From: Halobacteriales archaeon QH_7_66_36
Lineage (GTDB): Archaea > Halobacteriota > Halobacteria > Halobacteriales > Haloarculaceae
Reading direction: 5' to 3'
Assembly (NCBI GenBank): GCA_003021175.1
Contig: PXQV01000001.1
Coordinates: 125,869-189,868, forward strand
DNA: 64,000 nucleotides
A program made the position numbers and the translations under genes. This document shows positions 1 through 8,630 of the stretch, piece after piece. The first letter of the stretch is position 1, and each line of letters begins with the position of its first letter. Below the pieces are notes generated by a model. It saw nothing but the letters and a program-made list of their open reading frames with translations. It made no database searches and was not told the origin of the DNA.

Positions 1-873
1 CAGCGACGGGAGCGTCGAACAGCCGACGCCGCTCGCCTCGATGATCCCGTACACCCGCATCGCCTGAATGGTGCGGAACAGCATCGCCACCAGCACCGTC
101 GGCAGCACGATGGGGAGCGTGATGAGTTTGAACCGCTGCCACGTCGACGCGCCCGACACCCGGGCCACGTCGTAGAGGTCGCGGTTGACGCTCTGTAGGC
201 CCGCGAGGATCAACAGCGCCATGAACGCGGTCGTCTTCCAGATGTCGGCGACGATGGTGATCATCGCCGCGTCGATCGTCGTCTGGAGCGGCGAGTCCGA
301 CAGGATGCCGGCCTGCTGGAGCGACAGCGGCCCCTCACCCACGAACGGGCCGATCCCGGGGGCGAAGAACAGGTAGAAGATCATCCCTTGGATGACGATG
401 GGAACGGCCCATGGGATGATGATGACCACCCGCGCCCACCGACGCCCGCGGAAGTCCTGATCCAACACGAGCGCCTGTCCGAACCCGATGATCGTCTCGA
501 AGAACACGCTCGCGATGGTGAAGATGAGCGTCACCGTCAGGGCGCTCCCGAAGATCGCCTTCACCGAGAGCGAGGTCGGAATGAACGGGGCCGGCAGCAG
601 CGCGTTTCGCTCGCCGGTCAGCACGGCGAGGTAGTTCTGTATCCCGACGAACTCACCGACGGTCGACGTGCCGGTGATGGCGTCGGCGAACAGCGAGAGC
701 CGGAACGTGGAGAGGAGCGGCCAGAAGGCGATGGCGCCCAACAGCAGCAGCGCTGGCGTCAACAGGAAGTACGCGAACTGCGTCTCCGACAGATTCTCCA
801 TCCATCGGATGAACGAGGCGTACACTCCACCCCCTTCGCCCGGCAGCGTCTCTGTTTCGTGTTCCGTTGCCAT
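1..873 (-). CDS. ABC transporter permease, MalF/UgpA type (3' end outside window)
   Basis: Inner-membrane permease of a carbohydrate-type ABC importer. The 291 codons present hold several hydrophobic segments; the first runs from about residue 33 after a short hydrophilic N-terminus. Near residues 233-259 is the cytoplasmic EAA-type loop (DVARVSGAS, then ITLP), which docks on the ATPase subunit in this family. ATG at 871-873 is the first start after the binding-protein stop. The gene lies 27 bp downstream of the solute-binding protein on the same strand, so the two probably form an operon continuing leftward to a second permease and an ATPase outside the window. The sugar cannot be inferred. 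Confidence 0.93.
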   Translation of the reverse strand, partial: MATEHETETLPGEGGGVYASFIRWMENLSETQFAYFLLTPALLLLGAIAFWPLLSTFRLSLFADAITGTSTVGEFVGIQNYLAVLTGERNALLPAPFIPTSLSVKAIFGSALTVTLIFTIASVFFETIIGFGQALVLDQDFRGRRWARVVIIIPWAVPIVIQGMIFYLFFAPGIGPFVGEGPLSLQQAGILSDSPLQTTIDAAMITIVADIWKTTAFMALLILAGLQSVNRDLYDVARVSGASTWQRFKLITLPIVLPTVLVAMLFRTIQAMRVYGIIEASGVGCSTLPSL

Positions 874-900
874 GTTTGTTGTTACCAATTTGTGAGGTAT

Positions 901-2424
901 TTAACCCTGCCCCTCGAGCGAAACGAGGGTTTCTTGCAGTTCGGTCATCGCCTCCTCGGGCGTCTTCTCCTGTCGGATCGCGGCGTTGACCTGCTGTGAG
1001 ATCTTGCTCGACTGGGACGGCCAAACGGCGGTGACGGGTCGCGGCACCGAGTTCTCGCCGGCCACCTTCAGCGTGTCCACGTACCGACCGAGCGGGTCGA
1101 GTTCGCGAGCCTGATCCGAGTCGACCAGCTCCGGAATCGGCGGGATCCAGCCGACCGCTTTGAAGATGTCCAGCCGGACCTGATCCGTCTGGAGCGCGTC
1201 GAGCATCTGCACCGCGGCCCGCTTCTGCGTCTCCGGGGCGTGTGGGTTGAGCGCGAGATGCCAGCCGCCTAGCGCCGAGGTCGAGCCGCCGATCTCGGGC
1301 CCGTACGGCGAGTCGCTCGTCGACGTGTGGTACGGAATCGGCATCGCGCCCAGATCCTCGCCGAAGCCGGTGGTGTCGCCGCTTCCCGGCTCGCCGCCGT
1401 GGAGGTCGAACACGTACGGCCAGTTGCGCAGCGCCACCAGGTCGCCGTTCGCGAACGCTTTGCGCGACGGCTCCTCCGTGTACGAGACGGTGTTGGACGG
1501 CGAACACTGGGTGAAGTCGCTCAGCGCCTCCGGGTCGTCCTGTCCGTTGATGAACGTCCGCATCATCCGGACTGCGTCGATCACCTGTTCCTCGTCGACG
1601 GTGACCGGGCGGTCGTCGACCGGGCCGAACAGGTTGGAGAACTCGCCGAAGTAGGAGCCGCCCCACGACCCCATGAACTCGACGAAGTCACAGCACGCCA
1701 AGCCGACGTAGTTCTTCCCCTGCCAGCCGAAGCCGCCCTTCGTGCCGGTTTCGTCCCACACCTGCGCGACCGCTTCCGAGAACGTGCTCCACTCCATCGG
1801 CTCCGTCGCCCACGTCTCGAAGTCGGAGTCGGAGTATCCCGCCTCGCGGAACAGGTCCTTGCGGTACTGGACAGTCGGGAACGCCGCGAACAGCGGGACG
1901 CCGTACAGGTCGCCGTTCTGGTCCTGTGCCGTCGCGACCATCGAGTCGAAGTAATCCTCCTTCACCGTGCTCGTGATCGACTCCGGCAACGCCTCGCTGA
2001 GGTTGGTGAGCTCGTTGCGAGCGATGAACGGAATCGTCCACCCGTTGTCCATCATCAGCAGCGTCGGCTGTTCCTGTTCGGCGTTCAGCAACTGCTGATA
2101 CTTCGCCTGCCGGTCGCCGCTCTCGAAGGAGCCGGCGGTGACTTCGAGCGAGATGTTGTCCGGCATGCCACCGCTCTCGTGGAGCGACTGCTCGATGGCG
2201 TCGACGTTGTCGTTGAACAGGCTGTCGGCGCCAATCTGGAGGGTGACCTCCTCGTCGGGCGCCTCCGTGCTGATCGGCTCCGCGGTCGAGTCGTCGCTCT
2301 CGCCGCCGCCACCGGTACAGCCGGCGAGGCCGACGGTGATACCGGACGCGCCAGCAGCTTGGACGAACCGCCGCCGCGAAACGCTCGTGTTCTCCTCGTC
2401 GTCTCGGTTGAGTCCCCGTGACAT
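901..2424 (-). CDS. ABC transporter sugar-binding lipoprotein (extracellular solute-binding protein family 1)
   Basis: Secreted receptor that would capture a sugar outside the cell and deliver it to the permease next door. The 507-residue protein begins with a Tat signal (SRRRFVQ at 16-22), a hydrophobic stretch and a lipobox LAGC with Cys36 as the lipidation site, followed by a Gly-rich linker typical of haloarchaeal binding proteins. The start ATG at 2424 gives a proper Tat signal; an in-frame extension further upstream would run through the TATA box and palindrome and was rejected. The TATA-like box about 27 bp upstream of the ATG implies leaderless transcription. Similar to MalE/UgpB-type proteins; ligand unknown. 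Confidence 0.93.
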   Translation of the reverse strand: MSRGLNRDDEENTSVSRRRFVQAAGASGITVGLAGCTGGGGESDDSTAEPISTEAPDEEVTLQIGADSLFNDNVDAIEQSLHESGGMPDNISLEVTAGSFESGDRQAKYQQLLNAEQEQPTLLMMDNGWTIPFIARNELTNLSEALPESITSTVKEDYFDSMVATAQDQNGDLYGVPLFAAFPTVQYRKDLFREAGYSDSDFETWATEPMEWSTFSEAVAQVWDETGTKGGFGWQGKNYVGLACCDFVEFMGSWGGSYFGEFSNLFGPVDDRPVTVDEEQVIDAVRMMRTFINGQDDPEALSDFTQCSPSNTVSYTEEPSRKAFANGDLVALRNWPYVFDLHGGEPGSGDTTGFGEDLGAMPIPYHTSTSDSPYGPEIGGSTSALGGWHLALNPHAPETQKRAAVQMLDALQTDQVRLDIFKAVGWIPPIPELVDSDQARELDPLGRYVDTLKVAGENSVPRPVTAVWPSQSSKISQQVNAAIRQEKTPEEAMTELQETLVSLEGQG

Positions 2425-2446
2425 ACCTACCACTCGATTATTCCTG

Positions 2447-2456
2447 ATATATAAAA
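2447..2456 (-). promoter_or_regulatory. TATA box of the sugar-binding protein promoter
   Basis: Read on the minus strand the sequence is TTTTATATAT, centred about 27 bp upstream of the ATG at 2424. This is the expected spacing for a leaderless haloarchaeal transcript. Confidence 0.7.
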
Positions 2457-2466
2457 TAGGTGGCGG

Positions 2467-2488
2467 ATTTACAACTGCTGTTGTAAAT
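2467..2488. promoter_or_regulatory. Perfect palindrome, probable TrmB-family operator
   Basis: ATTTACAAC (2467-2475), TGCT, GTTGTAAAT (2480-2488): perfect 9-bp arms around a 4-bp spacer. It sits just upstream of the BRE/TATA of the binding-protein gene and just after the regulator gene, in an otherwise very short intergenic region. A site upstream of BRE/TATA suits an activator better than a repressor; TrmB proteins can be either. The link to this particular regulator is inferred from position. Confidence 0.65.
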
Positions 2489-2514
2489 GCCGTATTCGCA
2501 CCCAAGCGGGCCAA

Positions 2515-3621
2515 TTACAGTCGGCTGAGGACGCCGGCCGCCGGCTGGTCGTCGGGGACAGAGACGTCCTCGACGATGACTCGTTCTGCTTCGACGTCTT
2601 CCACCATCGCTCCCCAACCACCGACCGTCAGCGCGGAGCCGTCGTCGGTGACGACGACGACGGTGACCCGCCCCGACAAGCGGAGCGCCGTGTCCGGGGC
2701 CTCGGGCGCGCCGGTGAACAGCGCCTCGCTGACGGTGCCGCTGACGGCGACGTCCGCCCCGGTGTCGACCCGAACGCCGTCGACGTGGACCCTGACGGTC
2801 GCATCCGATTCGAGCAGCGGCTGGAGGTCGCGAACGCACTGTCTGATGTCGACGTACGCCACCGGGAACGACCCCGCGGAGTCGCTGTACACGGTCTCCC
2901 ACCGCTCCCACAGGCAGGTGAGGAAGTACCAGTGGAACACGTACGTGTGCGTCCGGTCGTTCACCAGCACGCCGTACAGGTCGACGGAGCCGGGGTGGTG
3001 ACAGAAGCAGGTCTTCTCCCGGTCGACGAGCGCGACGAACGGGGCGGGGAGCCGGCGGTGGCGCGCCTCCAAGCAGGCGCCGGCGAGAAGGTCGGACGAG
3101 GGCGGGTCGTCTTCCGGTTCCGTGTGGACCGACACCCGCACGGAGACGCCGCGCTCGTGTGCGTCCTGCAGGAGCGGTCGGAGTTGCTCGAACTCGCGGG
3201 GCGTCACCGAGAGCTGTATCTGGTACTCTGCCTCCCGGATGAACGCCTTCGCGCGCTCCAGCACGGTCTGAAACCGCTTGACGACGCTCGTTCCGGCGTT
3301 CTCGATATCCGGCTGTTCCCACCGCTGTTCCACCTCCGCTGCGGCCGCCTCGAATCGGTCGGCGCGCTCCCGGAGGTCTTCGAGCACGTCGGCGGGACTG
3401 TGTGCTCGCGCGCCGAGCGTGTCGGTCTCGTACGTCTCGACGTACCCCTGCGCTTCGAGCGCATCGATGACGTCGTAGATGCGCGGCTTCGGGACGCCGC
3501 TCGCGTCGGCCACCTCGGTGGCGGACGCGGTGCCGAGTTCCAACAGCGTGACGTACGCCTCCGCCTGGTACGGCGACAAGCCCGCCGTCTCCAGCGTCTC
3601 GACTAACTCCCCTGTATCCAT
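2515..3621 (-). CDS. TrmB-family sugar-responsive transcription regulator
   Basis: The 368-residue protein has an N-terminal winged helix (about 10-75) with the TrmB pattern: an SPYQAEAYVTLLELG helix, then PKPRIYDVIDALEAQGYVE as recognition helix and wing. A predicted helical linker (about 80-115) and a C-terminal sensor region with a PLD-like fold in family members follow. TrmB proteins bind sugars and control sugar transport or central carbon genes. It lies directly upstream of, and co-directional with, the sugar-binding protein gene, with the palindrome at 2467-2488 between them, so local control of this transporter is likely. The short spacer to the aldo/keto reductase stop (3660) leaves that gene as a possible upstream operon partner. 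Confidence 0.9.
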   Translation of the reverse strand: MDTGELVETLETAGLSPYQAEAYVTLLELGTASATEVADASGVPKPRIYDVIDALEAQGYVETYETDTLGARAHSPADVLEDLRERADRFEAAAAEVEQRWEQPDIENAGTSVVKRFQTVLERAKAFIREAEYQIQLSVTPREFEQLRPLLQDAHERGVSVRVSVHTEPEDDPPSSDLLAGACLEARHRRLPAPFVALVDREKTCFCHHPGSVDLYGVLVNDRTHTYVFHWYFLTCLWERWETVYSDSAGSFPVAYVDIRQCVRDLQPLLESDATVRVHVDGVRVDTGADVAVSGTVSEALFTGAPEAPDTALRLSGRVTVVVVTDDGSALTVGGWGAMVEDVEAERVIVEDVSVPDDQPAAGVLSRL

Positions 3622-3659
3622 ACCTCCGAGTGGGGCCCTTCCCCTCTAAACTCACCGGG

Positions 3660-4646
3660 CTAGTCCTTGTTCGGCGCGGGCCACCGCGGCGTGATGGGCG
3701 CTTCGATGCGAGCCATCTCCTCGTCGGTCAGCGACACGTCCAGCGCCGCCACGTTTTCCTTCAAGTGTTCCGTGCGTCGCGGCCCGATGATCGGCGCATC
3801 GACGACGTCCTTGTGGAGGAGCCACGCTATCGACACCTGCGCGGGGGTCGCGTCCTTCTCGTCGGCGATGGCCCGTATCGCGTCGAGCACCTGCCAGTTC
3901 TCGTCGGTGAACCGCGCCGCCGTGTAGTCGTCCTCGGCCGCGCGGCCGCTCACGGGGTCGCTGTCGCGTTCGTATTTGCCGGCGAGGAAGCCGCCGGCCA
4001 GCGGCGACCACGGGATGACGCCCACGTCCTCCGCCGCGCAGGCCGGGAGGACGTTCGCCTCCTCGTGGCGGTCGACGGCGTTGTACTCCGGCTGCATCGA
4101 GACGAACCGCTCGTGGTTCCCCGCGTCGGCCTGATACAGCGCCTTCGTGAACTTCCACGCCGACATCGTGCTCGCGCCGACGTACCGGATCAGCCCCTCC
4201 TCGACGAGATGATCGAGCGCGGCCAGCGTCTCCGACAGCGGCGTCTCGTCGTCGAACCGGTGAATCTGATACAGGTCGATGTAGTCGGTGCCGAGTCGTT
4301 CGAGCGAGGCGTGACACTGGTCGATGATGTGTTTGCGCGACAGGCCGTCCTGATTCGGCCCGTCGCCCATCGAGTGGTACACCTTCGTCGCCACGACGAG
4401 TTCCGAGCGGTCCCGCTCCGCGATGGCGTCGCCGACGATGCGCTCGCTCTCGCCGCGCGAGTAGACGTTCGCCGTGTCGAGGAAGTTGATGCCGGCGTCC
4501 ATGGCGGCCGCGAGCAGTTCGTGACTCTCCGCCTCGTCGTGGATCATCCACGGCTGTTCGGTGCCGAAGTTCATGCAGCCGAGACAGAGCCGCGACACCT
4601 CCAGTCCGGTCGCGCCGAGCCGCGTGTACTCCATATCCGTCGACAT
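3660..4646 (-). CDS. Aldo/keto reductase
   Basis: NAD(P)H-dependent reductase of carbonyl compounds, 328 residues, a full-length (alpha/beta)8 barrel. The catalytic tetrad is visible: Asp57 and Tyr62 in FLDTANVYSRGESE, Lys88 in VVATKVY, and His129 in YQIHRFD. The C-terminal IIGPRR segment matches the cofactor-binding region of the YhdN/Tas-like AKR branch. The ATG at 4646 (MSTDMEYTRLG) was preferred because the family begins at YTRLG; the in-frame extension to 4721 lacks homology-like sequence. It lies 38 bp upstream of the TrmB gene on the same strand, which would fit sugar or polyol metabolism, but the substrate is unknown. Confidence 0.92.
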   Translation of the reverse strand: MSTDMEYTRLGATGLEVSRLCLGCMNFGTEQPWMIHDEAESHELLAAAMDAGINFLDTANVYSRGESERIVGDAIAERDRSELVVATKVYHSMGDGPNQDGLSRKHIIDQCHASLERLGTDYIDLYQIHRFDDETPLSETLAALDHLVEEGLIRYVGASTMSAWKFTKALYQADAGNHERFVSMQPEYNAVDRHEEANVLPACAAEDVGVIPWSPLAGGFLAGKYERDSDPVSGRAAEDDYTAARFTDENWQVLDAIRAIADEKDATPAQVSIAWLLHKDVVDAPIIGPRRTEHLKENVAALDVSLTDEEMARIEAPITPRWPAPNKD

Positions 4647-4719
4647 GCGTGGAACGACAACGTCTCCGATCAAAGTTCTGACGGAATGCTGAAACGCGCC
4701 CGGACCGGTAGCCGACCGC

Positions 4720-5529
4720 ATGGACCGACTCGACGCGCTCCGGCCCCCGGCTCACACCGGCGACGACCGCTGCAGGCCGTGTACGGTCGTGAACGTCGCT
4801 ATCGTCGCCATCGCCGCGCTCCTGCTCGGTCGCCGTCGCCGCGGAGCGGGTCTCGCGGTGGCGGCGGTCGGCCTGCTGGTCGTGTGGCTCCGGGGGTACG
4901 TCGTCCCCTTCACGCCGCGGTTCGCGCCGGCGCTCGTCGCGGCGTCGCCGGTTCCCGACGAGTGGTTCGGCCACGAGCGCGCGCCTGCCCCCGGCCCGAC
5001 GGAGGGACTCGGAGACGACGTGGACGGCGAGGAACTGCTGGGACGGCTCGTGGAGGCGGGCGTGCTGACGGCCGACGGAGAGGCGGTCGACCTCGCCCCT
5101 GACTTCGCCGCTGCGTGGGAGGCAGAGATGGAACGGCTCGCGGCGCTGTCGACAGAGGCGCTCGCGGACGCGACGTTCGACGTCGCCCGCGCCGCCGACG
5201 CCTCCGTCGTCGACGGAACTCGTCGCGAGTGGATCGTCCTCGGGGACGGGAGCGGCGACGTGGACGCACAGACGTGGCTCTCGCGGCCGGTCGCTGTCGC
5301 GGAGACGGCCGCCGCCACCACGCTCGCCGGGTGGCTATCGGACCCGACCATCCGTCGCGCGGCCGCCGGTCCGCTCCGCGTCTTCCTCTCGGAGTGTCCC
5401 GACTGCGGGACGGCGCTGGTAGAGTCTTCGACGATGGCCTGCTGTGGCGGCACCACGACGCCCCGCGAGGAACCGGACGACGTGCTCGCCTGTCCCGACT
5501 GTGACGCACGGCTCCACACCTTCGAGTAA
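4720..5529 (+). CDS. Haloarchaeal membrane-anchored protein with C-terminal zinc-ribbon-like cysteines
   Basis: Not recognised as a characterised family. The 269 residues start with two closely spaced hydrophobic segments (about 24-60) separated by an Arg-rich turn, suggesting a hairpin membrane anchor. An acidic, Ala-rich middle region follows. At the C-terminus are CPDC, ACCGG and a second CPDC spread over about 45 residues, probably a zinc ribbon on the cytoplasmic side. It is divergently transcribed from the aldo/keto reductase (74 bp between starts) and its TAA is close to the promoter of the ROK gene. The function is unknown; zinc binding is inferred from cysteine spacing only. Confidence 0.75.
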   Translation: MDRLDALRPPAHTGDDRCRPCTVVNVAIVAIAALLLGRRRRGAGLAVAAVGLLVVWLRGYVVPFTPRFAPALVAASPVPDEWFGHERAPAPGPTEGLGDDVDGEELLGRLVEAGVLTADGEAVDLAPDFAAAWEAEMERLAALSTEALADATFDVARAADASVVDGTRREWIVLGDGSGDVDAQTWLSRPVAVAETAAATTLAGWLSDPTIRRAAAGPLRVFLSECPDCGTALVESSTMACCGGTTTPREEPDDVLACPDCDARLHTFE

Positions 5530-5584
5530 ACTCGCGCGCGAATAAATCTCAGTCGTTAAGTGGCGTCCTGCGCGTGTCCGAGAC

Positions 5585-6553
5585 ATGTATGCGGGCGTGG
5601 ACCTCGGGGCGACGAACGTCCGTGCGGTCGTCGCCGACACCGACGGCACGGTGCTCGGGCGGGACCGGCGGCGAACGCCGACCGGCCCGACTGGCATCGC
5701 CGTGACCGAGGCCGTGCTGGACGCGCTCCGGACAGCCTGCGACGAAGCCGGCGCGAGTCCCGACGAGGTGTGGGCGGCCGGTATCGCCTCCTTCGGCCCG
5801 TTCGACCTCGCGGCAGGGGCCATCGAGAACCCCGCGAACCTGCCGGACCACATCGAGACCATCCCGCTGACCGGACCGGCCGAGAATCTCTTCGACACCG
5901 ACCGGGTGTATCTCCACAACGACACCAGCGCGGGCGTCATCGGCGAGCGGTTTCACAGCGACCGCAACCCCGACGACATGGCGTATCTCACTATCTCCTC
6001 CGGTATCGGGGCCGGCGTCTGCGTCGACGGGAGCGTCCTCGGCGGATGGGACGGCAACGCCGGCGAGGTGGGCCACATGACGGTCGACCCGGACGGCGTG
6101 ATGCGCTGTGGCTGTGGCAAAGACGGCCACTGGGAGGCGTACTGCTCTGGTAACAATATCCCGCGCTACGCCGAGTACCTGTACGAGGAGGGAACGGTCG
6201 AAACGTCGGTGCCGGTCGGCACCGCCGACTTCGATGCGGCCGACGTGTTTGCTCATGCTGGCGACGACGCCTTCGCCGACCACGTGATCGATCAACTGGC
6301 ACACTGGAACGCGATGGGCGTCGCCAATCTCGTCCACGCGTACGCGCCGCTGGTCGTCAACGTCGGTGGGGCCGTCGCGCTCGAAAACCCCGAGCGGGTG
6401 CTCGATCCGATTCGCGAGCGGCTCCCGGAGATGGTGATGAGCAACGTGCCGGAGTTGCGCCTCACGACCCTCGGTGACAGCGTGGTCGTGCGGGGAGCGC
6501 TCGCGTCCGCGATGACCGCCGGCACGGGGGACCGGTCGCGAGTGAAACGCTGA
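5585..6553 (+). CDS. ROK-family sugar kinase (glucokinase-like)
   Basis: Probable ATP-dependent sugar kinase, or ROK-type regulator lacking a DNA-binding domain, of 322 residues. It has the N-terminal phosphate-binding motif DLGATNVR, the NDTSAG segment with the expected catalytic Asp, and the ROK zinc site. The zinc signature (GHMTV, then CGCGKDGHWE) is unusual: the third cysteine of the canonical CxCGxxGCxE is His here, which could still bind zinc. No HTH precedes the kinase domain, so an enzyme is likelier than a repressor. It is monocistronic, followed by an imperfect duplication of its own 3' end (6577-6610). Substrate is inferred as glucose or a related hexose. Confidence 0.9.
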   Translation: MYAGVDLGATNVRAVVADTDGTVLGRDRRRTPTGPTGIAVTEAVLDALRTACDEAGASPDEVWAAGIASFGPFDLAAGAIENPANLPDHIETIPLTGPAENLFDTDRVYLHNDTSAGVIGERFHSDRNPDDMAYLTISSGIGAGVCVDGSVLGGWDGNAGEVGHMTVDPDGVMRCGCGKDGHWEAYCSGNNIPRYAEYLYEEGTVETSVPVGTADFDAADVFAHAGDDAFADHVIDQLAHWNAMGVANLVHAYAPLVVNVGGAVALENPERVLDPIRERLPEMVMSNVPELRLTTLGDSVVVRGALASAMTAGTGDRSRVKR

Positions 6554-6610
6554 GCGACAGCGACCGTGTCGGCGTTGCCGGCACAGGCGACCGGTCGCGA
6601 ATGAAACGCT
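6518..6610. repeat. Imperfect direct repeat: last codons of the ROK gene duplicated downstream
   Basis: A 34-bp segment at 6518-6551, covering the last codons and most of the stop, recurs at 6577-6610 with three mismatches. Both contain CCGGTCGCGA and TGAAACGCT. Between them CGGTCGC and GCGACCG can pair. This looks like a slippage or unequal-recombination footprint, or a doubled 3' stem-loop. Confidence 0.8.
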
Positions 6611-6626
6611 CATAAAAGAACTTCGT

Positions 6627-7076
6627 TCAGTCGTTGCGGACGAACGTGACCGGACACGGGGAGTTCAGCAGGATCTCCTGCGGCGTGGAGCCGAAGACGG
6701 CCTTCCCCGTCGGGGAGCGAGACTTCCCGCCGATGACGACGAGGTCGGCGTCGGCGTCCTCGGCGAGTTCGACGACCTCTTCGCTCCGCTGGCCGATGGA
6801 GCCGTGCGTCTCGAAGTCGATATCTGCGGCGTCGAGTGCCTCGCCGAGTTCGCGGACGTTGACCTGTCGCCCGGCGACGACCGTCGGTGTCACCTCTGCG
6901 TCGCGGTCGAAGTCCAGCTGGTCACGGAACTGGTCGTACTCGTCGTCCGAGAACACGTGTGCGAGATGCACCGTGGCTCCCGTCGGGCCCGCGATGTCGA
7001 TGACCGTTTGTTCGATGGCGTCGATCTGATGCTCGGCGTCGTCGCCGACAGCGACGACTACTTCGTCTAAGCTCAT
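6627..7076 (-). CDS. Universal stress protein (UspA domain)
   Basis: Single-domain USP of 149 residues. It starts with the strand pattern DEVVVAVG and ends with the ATP-binding signature in GGKSRSPTGKAVFGS followed by CPVTFVR, so it belongs to the nucleotide-binding subclass. Haloarchaeal genomes carry many paralogues, usually connected with starvation or stress, and the specific role cannot be assigned. The ATG at 7076 was chosen because the beta1 strand begins immediately after; a longer in-frame reading to 7481 crosses the promoter region and the fumarase gene. It converges on the ROK gene, with only the duplicated tail between them. Confidence 0.92.
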   Translation of the reverse strand: MSLDEVVVAVGDDAEHQIDAIEQTVIDIAGPTGATVHLAHVFSDDEYDQFRDQLDFDRDAEVTPTVVAGRQVNVRELGEALDAADIDFETHGSIGQRSEEVVELAEDADADLVVIGGKSRSPTGKAVFGSTPQEILLNSPCPVTFVRND

Positions 7077-7214
7077 ATTGCGAGCTACGAAGCTCTGCAA
7101 CTTAACAGTTCGCATACTATTTGAATAGCGAGTAAATATCTGATACCAGTTCGAGCGCTGTCCATCGGGGAGGCTTTCGGTACCTTTTCGACCGCCTACG
7201 GCGAGCCATCGCAC

Positions 7215-8630
7215 ATGAGCGAGGGCGGCGACGATTACCGAATCGAACGGGACAGCCTCGGCGAGATTGAGGTTCCGGCGGACGCCTACTGGGGCGCACA
7301 GACCCAGCGGGCGGTCGCGAACTTCCCCATCTCCGGGATCACCTTCTCGCGGCGGTTCGTCCGCGCGCTCGGCGTGGTGAAGAAGGCCGCCGCGCGCGCC
7401 AACCGCGAACTGGGGCTGATCGACGAGCGGCAGGCCGACGCCATCGTCGATGCGGCCGACGAGGTCATCGCCGGCGACCACGACGACCAGTTCCCCGTCG
7501 ACGTGTTCCAGACCGGCTCCGGCACCTCCTCGAACATGAACGCCAACGAGGTGATCGCCAACCGCGCCGCGGAGCTACTCGGACAGGAGATCGGCGACCG
7601 AGTCGTCCACCCGAACGACCACGTCAACTACGGCCAGTCGAGCAACGACGTGATCCCGACCGCGATGCACGTCGCCGCGCTCGAAGCCGCACAGAAGGAC
7701 GTGATCCCGGCACTGGAGACGCTCGCTGCGGAACTCGAAGCGAAGGAAGCCGAGTTCGACGACGCGGTCAAGACCGGGCGAACCCACCTACAGGACGCCA
7801 CGCCCGTCCGACTCGGACAGGAGTTCGGCGGCTACCGCACGCAGGTAGAGAAGGGCGTCGCGCGCGTCAAGTCCACGACGGACCGGCTCGCGGAGCTGGC
7901 GCTCGGCGGCACCGCCGTCGGCACCGGTCTCAACACCCATCCCGAGTTCCCCGAACTCGCGGCCGAGTACATCGCCGAGGAGACGGACCTGCCCTTCCGC
8001 GAGGCCGACGACCACTTCGAGGCGCAGGCGGCCCACGACGCCATGAGCGAGGCCCACGGCGCGCTCCGCGTCGTGGCGGGGTCGCTCAACAAGATAGCGA
8101 ACGACCTCCGCTTGCTCGCCTCCGGCCCGCGCAACGGTCTCGGCGAACTCGACCAGCCGGAGAACCAGCCCGGCTCCTCCATCATGCCGGGGAAAATCAA
8201 CCCGGTCGTCGCCGAGGCGGTCAATCAGGTCCACAAGCAGGTCGTCGGCAACGACGCGGCCGTCTCCGCGGGCGCGGCGGAGGGCCAGATCGACCTCAAC
8301 CTCTACAAGCCCGTCATCGCGCACAACTATCTCGAATCCGCAGGAATGCTGGCGAACGCTTCCGAGGCGTTCGCCGAGACGTTCGTCGCTGAACTGGAGG
8401 CGGACCGCGCAGGGATGGAGGCGCAGGTCGAACAGTCGATGGCGCTCGCCACCGCGCTCAACCCGACCATCGGCTACGACAAGGCCTCGAAGGTGGCGAA
8501 GCAGGCGCTCGCGGAGGGGAAGACGGTCAAGGAAGTCGTCGTCAGCGAGGGGTATCTCTCGGAAGACGAGGCGGAGCAGGTGCTCGACCCCGAGCGGATG
8601 ACGCATCGCGGCATCCTCGGCGAGGAGTAA
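7215..8630 (+). CDS. fumC: Fumarate hydratase, class II
   Basis: Interconverts fumarate and L-malate in the citric-acid cycle (cytoplasm, homotetramer, no iron-sulfur cluster). The protein has 471 residues, normal length. Visible family features are the N-terminal DAYWGAQTQRAV, the GSGTSSNMN loop, the catalytic-His region TGRTHLQDATP, and the mobile signature loop GSSIMPGKINP at about 320-332. These, with HxN-type active-site residues, favour fumarase over argininosuccinate lyase or aspartase. It is transcribed divergently from the universal stress protein. Its 3' end carries a tandem pair of hairpins (8619-8678), the first overlapping the stop codon. Confidence 0.97.
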   Translation: MSEGGDDYRIERDSLGEIEVPADAYWGAQTQRAVANFPISGITFSRRFVRALGVVKKAAARANRELGLIDERQADAIVDAADEVIAGDHDDQFPVDVFQTGSGTSSNMNANEVIANRAAELLGQEIGDRVVHPNDHVNYGQSSNDVIPTAMHVAALEAAQKDVIPALETLAAELEAKEAEFDDAVKTGRTHLQDATPVRLGQEFGGYRTQVEKGVARVKSTTDRLAELALGGTAVGTGLNTHPEFPELAAEYIAEETDLPFREADDHFEAQAAHDAMSEAHGALRVVAGSLNKIANDLRLLASGPRNGLGELDQPENQPGSSIMPGKINPVVAEAVNQVHKQVVGNDAAVSAGAAEGQIDLNLYKPVIAHNYLESAGMLANASEAFAETFVAELEADRAGMEAQVEQSMALATALNPTIGYDKASKVAKQALAEGKTVKEVVVSEGYLSEDEAEQVLDPERMTHRGILGEE

